Source of the DNA: Dokdonella fugitiva
Lineage (GTDB): Bacteria; Pseudomonadota; Gammaproteobacteria; Xanthomonadales; Rhodanobacteraceae
Direction of reading: 5' to 3'
DNA length: 64,000 nucleotides
Assembly (NCBI RefSeq): GCF_014138265.1
Contig: NZ_JACGXL010000002.1
Coordinates: forward strand, 496,001-560,000
The position numbers and the translations under genes are program-made. Positions 60,158 to 64,000 of this stretch are shown here, one piece after another; position 1 is the first letter of the stretch, and each line of letters begins with the position of its first letter. A model generated the notes under the pieces. It worked only from the letters and a program-made list of their open reading frames with translations, ran no database searches and was not told the DNA's origin.

Positions 60158-60934
60158 TCAGCTGCGCAGGCCGACGCCGCGGCGCAGCAGGGTCAGCGCG
60201 ATCGCTGCGAGCACGACCGCGAACGCGAGCATGACCGCGTAGGCGGTCCACATCGGGATGTCGCTGATGCCGAGCAGGCCGTAGCGGAACGCGTTGACCA
60301 TGTAGAGGATCGGGTTCGCGTGGCTGATCTCGCGCCACGGCGAGCCGAGCTGGTTCACCGAATAGAACACGCCGCCGAGGTAGGTCAGCGGCGTCAGCAC
60401 GAAGGTCGGCACCAGCGCGATGTCGTCGAACTTCTTCGCATAGACCGCGTTGACGAAGCCGGCCAGCGAAAAGACGATCGCGGTGAGCAGCACGGTCGAG
60501 AGCGTGATCCATGGGTGGTACAGGTGGATGCGCGTGAAGAACAGCGAGATCGCGAGCACGATCAGCGCGACGATGAGGCCGCGCAGCACCGCGCCGGTGA
60601 CGTAACCGGCGAGGATGACCCAGCTCGGCATCGGCGAGGCGAGCATCTCCTCGACGTAGCGGCCGAACTTGGATCCGAAGAACGACGAGGAGATGTTGCC
60701 GTAGCTGTTCGTGATCACCGCCATCATGATCAGGCCGGGCACGATGTAGTCGATGTACTGGATGCCGTCGGCGATCTCGCCGATGCGGCTGCCGACCATG
60801 CGGCCGAAGATGACGAAGTACAGCGTCATCGTGATCGCCGAGGGCAGCAGCGTCTGCATCCAGATGCGCAGGATGCGCACGACTTCGCGGCGCGTGATCG
60901 TGCCGAACGCGACGACATTCGGGTTCGCGCTCAT
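60158..60934 (-). CDS. ABC-2 type transporter permease (YadH-like)
   Basis: A 258-residue inner-membrane permease with six predicted helices and the ABC-2 signature region (NAVYAKKFDDIALVPTFVLTPLTYLGGVFY, about residues 168-197). With the adjacent ATPase it forms an exporter like E. coli YadGH; substrate unknown. The ATG at 60934 overlaps the ATPase stop (ATGA, 60931-60934), so the two subunits are made in step. A REP element follows the gene. Confidence 0.92.
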   Translation of the reverse strand: MSANPNVVAFGTITRREVVRILRIWMQTLLPSAITMTLYFVIFGRMVGSRIGEIADGIQYIDYIVPGLIMMAVITNSYGNISSSFFGSKFGRYVEEMLASPMPSWVILAGYVTGAVLRGLIVALIVLAISLFFTRIHLYHPWITLSTVLLTAIVFSLAGFVNAVYAKKFDDIALVPTFVLTPLTYLGGVFYSVNQLGSPWREISHANPILYMVNAFRYGLLGISDIPMWTAYAVMLAFAVVLAAIALTLLRRGVGLRS

Positions 60935-61878
60935 GCGGCCGCCTTGCCGGCGTCGGCACTGCCGGTTTCGACCAGGCGCACGAACAGCTCCTCCAGCCGG
61001 TTCGCCTTGTTGCGCATCGAGCGCACCGCGATGCCGCGCTCGGTGAGCGCGGCGAACATCGAATTGAGGTCGTGCTCGCGCGACATCTCGGCTTCGAGCG
61101 TCACGTCGTCGACGCGGCTGAACGCGACGCCGGGCACCTCGGGCAGGTTCGCGCACGGGCGTTCGAGGTCGAGCACGAAGGTCTCGACGTCGAGCTTGGA
61201 CAGCAGCGATTTCATCGTGGTGTTCTCGATGATGCGGCCCTTGTCGATGATGGCGATGTTGCGGCAGAGCTGTTCGGCTTCCTCGAGGTAGTGCGTGGTG
61301 AGGATGACCGTGGTGCCGGCGGCATTGATCGCGCTGATGAACTTCCACATCGAGCGGCGGATCTCGATGTCGACGCCGGCCGTCGGCTCGTCGAGGATCA
61401 GCAGCTTCGGCTCGCTCATCATCGCGCGCGCGATCATCAGGCGCCGCTTCATGCCGCCCGACATCGTGCGCGCGGGCTGGAACGCCTTGTCCCACAGCTG
61501 CAGCTGCTTGAGGTACTTCTCGGCGCGCTCGCCCGCTTCCGCGCGCGGGATGCCGTAGAAGCCGGCCTGGTTCACGCAGATGTCGAACGGCTTCTCGAAC
61601 ATGTTGAAGTTGAGCTCCTGCGGCACCAGGCCGATCAGGCGCATCGCGGCGCTGCGCTGCTCGCGGATCGACACGCCGAAGATGCGCGCGTCGCCGCTGC
61701 TCGGGTTGACGAGCGAGGACAGGATGCCGATCAGGGTCGACTTGCCGGCGCCGTTCGGGCCGAGCAGGGCGAAGAAATCGCCGGGCTGGACGCGGAGCGA
61801 GACGCCCTTGAGCGCCTCGACGCCGTTCGCGTAGGTCTTCTTCAGCTCGACGACGTCGAGCGCGGGGGTCGTGGTCAT
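60931..61878 (-). CDS. ABC transporter ATP-binding protein (YadG-like)
   Basis: A 315-residue ATPase: Walker A GPNGAGKST (40-48), signature MSGGMKRR near residue 140, Walker B LLILDEPTAGVD near 160, and H-loop TTHYLEEAEQL near 195. The ~80-residue C-terminal extension is typical of the YadG/NodI-like group. First gene of a two-gene exporter operon; divergent from the ferredoxin-NADP reductase gene across 84 bases. Confidence 0.94.
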   Translation of the reverse strand: MTTTPALDVVELKKTYANGVEALKGVSLRVQPGDFFALLGPNGAGKSTLIGILSSLVNPSSGDARIFGVSIREQRSAAMRLIGLVPQELNFNMFEKPFDICVNQAGFYGIPRAEAGERAEKYLKQLQLWDKAFQPARTMSGGMKRRLMIARAMMSEPKLLILDEPTAGVDIEIRRSMWKFISAINAAGTTVILTTHYLEEAEQLCRNIAIIDKGRIIENTTMKSLLSKLDVETFVLDLERPCANLPEVPGVAFSRVDDVTLEAEMSREHDLNSMFAALTERGIAVRSMRNKANRLEELFVRLVETGSADAGKAAA

Positions 61879-61962
61879 GGAGCCTGGGATCGCCGGGGCG
61901 GGGTCGTTTGGCGGCTGCTGGTAGTATAGCGGGCCGTTTTGCGCGTCCTACCTGCTGCCTCG

Positions 61963-62706
61963 ATGGAACATTTCAAGCTCCGCCTCGCCGCGAGCCACAT
62001 GCTCGCCCCCACCGTCCGCCACCTCGCGTTCGAACGCGAGGACGGCACGCCGTTCGCGTTCGTGCCCGGCCAGTTCCTGCAGATCCACTTCCACTACGCC
62101 GACGGCAAGCCGACCAAGCGCAGCTACTCGGTCGCGACCGTCGGCGACGGCAAGGCGCCGGTGCAGCGCATCGAGATCGCGGTGTCCTACGTCGAGGGCG
62201 GCGCCGCGACCGAGCTGCTGTCGACGCTCGACGAAGGCGGCACGATCGAGGCGAGCGGTCCCTACGGGCGCTTCTGCCTCATGGACGGCGACACCAACTC
62301 GCGCTACCTGCTCGTCGCGACCGGCACCGGCGTGACGCCGTACCGCGCGATGCTGCCGCAGATCCGCGCGCTGACGCAATCGCGCGGCTGCACGTTCGCG
62401 CTCGTCTACGGCGCGCGCAACGAGACCGAGCTGCTCTACGGCGACGAATTCGAGGCGTTCGCGCGCGAGGTGCCCGGCTTCACGTTCCATCCCTGCCTCA
62501 GCCGCACGCCGCGCGCGGTGCCGCGCCCGCACGACCGCCATGGCCGCGCGCAGGTCGCGCTCGGCGAGCTCGGCCCGAACGCGGCGAACGACATCGCCTA
62601 CCTGTGCGGCAACCCGAACATGGTCGACGAGGCGTTCGCGCTGCTCAAGGAGGCCGGGTTGCCGGTACCGCACATCCGCCGCGAGAAGTACGTCTCCTCG
62701 CGCTGA
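61963..62706 (+). CDS. fpr: Ferredoxin-NADP reductase
   Basis: A 247-residue flavoprotein. FAD-binding RSYSVAT (about 54-60), GPYGRF near 103, NADP-binding GTGVTPYRAML (about 125-135) and a C-terminal aromatic-containing REKYVSSR tail. It passes electrons between NADPH and ferredoxin/flavodoxin, supporting oxidative-stress defence and Fe-S work. ATG at 61963; a TAGTAT hexamer at 61921-61926 may be the -10. Confidence 0.9.
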   Translation: MEHFKLRLAASHMLAPTVRHLAFEREDGTPFAFVPGQFLQIHFHYADGKPTKRSYSVATVGDGKAPVQRIEIAVSYVEGGAATELLSTLDEGGTIEASGPYGRFCLMDGDTNSRYLLVATGTGVTPYRAMLPQIRALTQSRGCTFALVYGARNETELLYGDEFEAFAREVPGFTFHPCLSRTPRAVPRPHDRHGRAQVALGELGPNAANDIAYLCGNPNMVDEAFALLKEAGLPVPHIRREKYVSSR

Positions 62707-62712
62707 GCGGGG

Positions 62713-63690
62713 TCAGTAGGTCACCGTGACGGTGATCGTGTCGTTGTAGGTGCCGGCCGCAGGCGTCGTCTGCGCCGGCACGCTGCCGTAGACGGTGAGG
62801 TTCTGCACGCTGCCGTTGCCGGTGCCTGCGACCGTGTTGCTGCCGACCGTGTCGCCCCATACGGTCGTGCGTGCCGCGTTCGAGTAGAGCTGGTAGCCGA
62901 CGAGGTTCGCGCCCGACGCCATCTTGCGCGTGGTGATCGAGGCGCCGTTGCTGCCCTTGTCGAGGCCGACGTTCCAGGCGCTGCCGCTCGAGCACTGCAC
63001 GCCGATCGTCGAGGTACCGAGCGTGTTGGCGAGCAGCAGGCCGACCGTGCCGAAGTCGAGCGTCGTCGCGGTCACGCTGCACTGCTTGGCGACGGTCGCG
63101 GTCACGGTGAAGCCGAAGTTGCTGTCGATCGTCGTGTCGCAGCTGCCCGGCGGCGAGCCGATCGCTTCGTTGATCGTGAGCGCGGTATGGCCGCCCGCGA
63201 AACTGTCCTGGTAACTGCCCGGGATCGCGCCGGCCTGGCCGGCGTTGACGCGGCCGTACATCGTCGCACTGCCGCTGACCGAGCCGTTGGTGCCGCCGGT
63301 GCGGCGCGGAATGGTCAGGTTGACCATGTACGGCGTGTTGAACACGCCGAAGAAGCTGCTGCCCCAGACGGTCGAGTACGACGCATTCTGGTACAGCTGG
63401 AACTGCAGCACGTCGGCCGCACCATCCTGCATCTCGCGCGGATTGGTCTGGCCCGAGCCCTGCGCGCCGTCGCCGATGCTGAAGCAGACCGTCGCGTAGC
63501 GCGTCGACGTCGCGCTGTTGGTGCAGGTGTAGTTGAGCGTCGCGTTCGCGGTGGTCAGGCTCGACAGCGGGTTGACCGTGCCGAACGCGACATTGCTCAT
63601 CGTCGCGCTGCAGGCGACGTTCTGGGCGAGCGCCTGCGTGCCGCCGGCCGAGAGCAGCAGCACGAGCAGGATGCGGAGGGACGGTTTCAT
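62713..63690 (-). CDS. Spore coat U-domain (Csu-type) pilus protein, two domains
   Basis: A 325-residue secreted protein. Signal peptide about 1-22, then two SCPU domains (about 25-165 and 190-325), each with the Csu pattern: early C--T------F-G-V, a disulfide cysteine, TYY/SYQD-type end and a terminal hydrophobic beta strand (TYNDTITVTVTY). The tandem domain layout suggests a tip or adaptor subunit. GGGAGT precedes the start at 63690, which overlaps the usher stop (ATGA). Last gene of a chaperone-usher operon entering from beyond the window. Confidence 0.88.
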   Translation of the reverse strand: MKPSLRILLVLLLSAGGTQALAQNVACSATMSNVAFGTVNPLSSLTTANATLNYTCTNSATSTRYATVCFSIGDGAQGSGQTNPREMQDGAADVLQFQLYQNASYSTVWGSSFFGVFNTPYMVNLTIPRRTGGTNGSVSGSATMYGRVNAGQAGAIPGSYQDSFAGGHTALTINEAIGSPPGSCDTTIDSNFGFTVTATVAKQCSVTATTLDFGTVGLLLANTLGTSTIGVQCSSGSAWNVGLDKGSNGASITTRKMASGANLVGYQLYSNAARTTVWGDTVGSNTVAGTGNGSVQNLTVYGSVPAQTTPAAGTYNDTITVTVTY

Positions 63691-64000
63691 CGCGGACTCC
63701 CGGTGCATGCGAGCGGGCCGATCACCGGCACCGTGTGGGCCGGCGCACGGTAGTCGAAGCCGACCGAGCAGGTACCGGTCGGCGTCTGCACCGCGAGCGT
63801 GTTGTGGTCGGCGAGGCCTTCGAGATAGACGACGCCGTCGTAGCCGACCGCGGTCGCCGACGCCGGCTTGCCGGCGAGGCTGACGAGGCTGCCGACCGGC
63901 AGCGGCTTGCCGTTCGCGTCGTGCAGCACGATCGACGCGGCGCGCACGGTCTCGACGCCGAAGCGCACGAGCATGCCGGCGCGGTCGGACGGCGTCACCT
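63687..64000 (-). CDS. Fimbrial usher, C-terminal part (cut by window edge)
   Basis: Only the last ~103 codons are in the window. They match the PapC C-terminal domain: a stretch of GKPLPVGSLVSLAG, AVGYDGVVYLEGL and a cysteine pair (CSVGFDYRAP..., LACTG). The full protein would be an outer-membrane usher of the Csu archaic pilus type that assembles the downstream SCPU protein. The open frame continues past 64000. Confidence 0.85.
   Translation of the reverse strand, partial: VTPSDRAGMLVRFGVETVRAASIVLHDANGKPLPVGSLVSLAGKPASATAVGYDGVVYLEGLADHNTLAVQTPTGTCSVGFDYRAPAHTVPVIGPLACTGSPR

Overview
The window is about 70% G+C, densely coded and chromosomal. Overlapping ATGA junctions, frequent TonB-free secreted proteins, a cytochrome c5-type protein, monomeric isocitrate dehydrogenase, bimodular QueF, TatD, HrpB and REP-like repeats all fit a gammaproteobacterium of the Xanthomonadales (Lysobacterales), probably Rhodanobacteraceae. 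The taxon is inferred from gene content only.

Layout. (1) 1-7120: an oxygen-limitation/stress island with a small phasin-like protein, three universal stress proteins, a zinc alcohol dehydrogenase, a DUF190 protein, cytochrome b561 and a cation P-type ATPase. Four FNR/Anr-type palindromes (22-35, 2540-2553, 2565-2578, 7104-7117) sit at class II activator spacing before every transcription unit, so the island reads as one Anr/FNR regulon. (2) 7282-16034: two large secreted proteases that share an almost identical PKD and P-domain tail, then a CadC-like membrane regulator with TPR-like repeats. (3) 16088-17691: tRNA-Arg(CCG), cytochrome c5-type protein, ACP phosphodiesterase. (4) 17753-23269: signalling locus A (secreted beta-helix protein, ECF sigma factor, Ser/Thr kinase-TPR, secreted lectin-like protein). 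(5) 23343-31948: an alpha/beta hydrolase-zapE-arnT-like-queF operon with 4-bp overlaps, a LysM protein, a lipoprotein, DegV and monomeric Icd. (6) 32177-38605: a DUF4240/DUF2199-like protein, a winged-helix/kinase/TPR fusion and a secreted protein. (7) 38804-44160: an exported methyltransferase-like lipoprotein and signalling locus B, a paralogue of locus A (beta-helix protein, ECF sigma, kinase-TPR). (8) 44255-48217: RluE, a methyltransferase, a secreted DUF1579-like protein, an ArsR-type regulator and an EamA transporter. (9) 48218-50640: a 1.3-kb gene-poor stretch with a structured repeat and a 21-bp tandem array, then a lower-GC patch with two small secreted proteins. (10) 50646-64000: HrpB carrying an in-frame REP palindrome, two paralogous secreted proteins flanking TatD, a delta-60-repeat protein, pirin, an ABC-2 exporter, ferredoxin-NADP reductase, and the end of a Csu/chaperone-usher pilus cluster cut by the window edge.

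The most interesting theme is protein-kinase control of transcription. Two paralogous loci pair a TPR-bearing Ser/Thr kinase with an ECF sigma factor whose region 2.2 has Ser/Thr residues in place of the usual acidic patch, each preceded by a secreted CSLREA-type beta-helix protein. A third kinase is fused directly to an OmpR-type DNA-binding domain. The architecture resembles the published EcfP/PknT phospho-activated sigma system of Vibrio parahaemolyticus; the beta-helix partner and the duplication are, as far as I can tell, not described.
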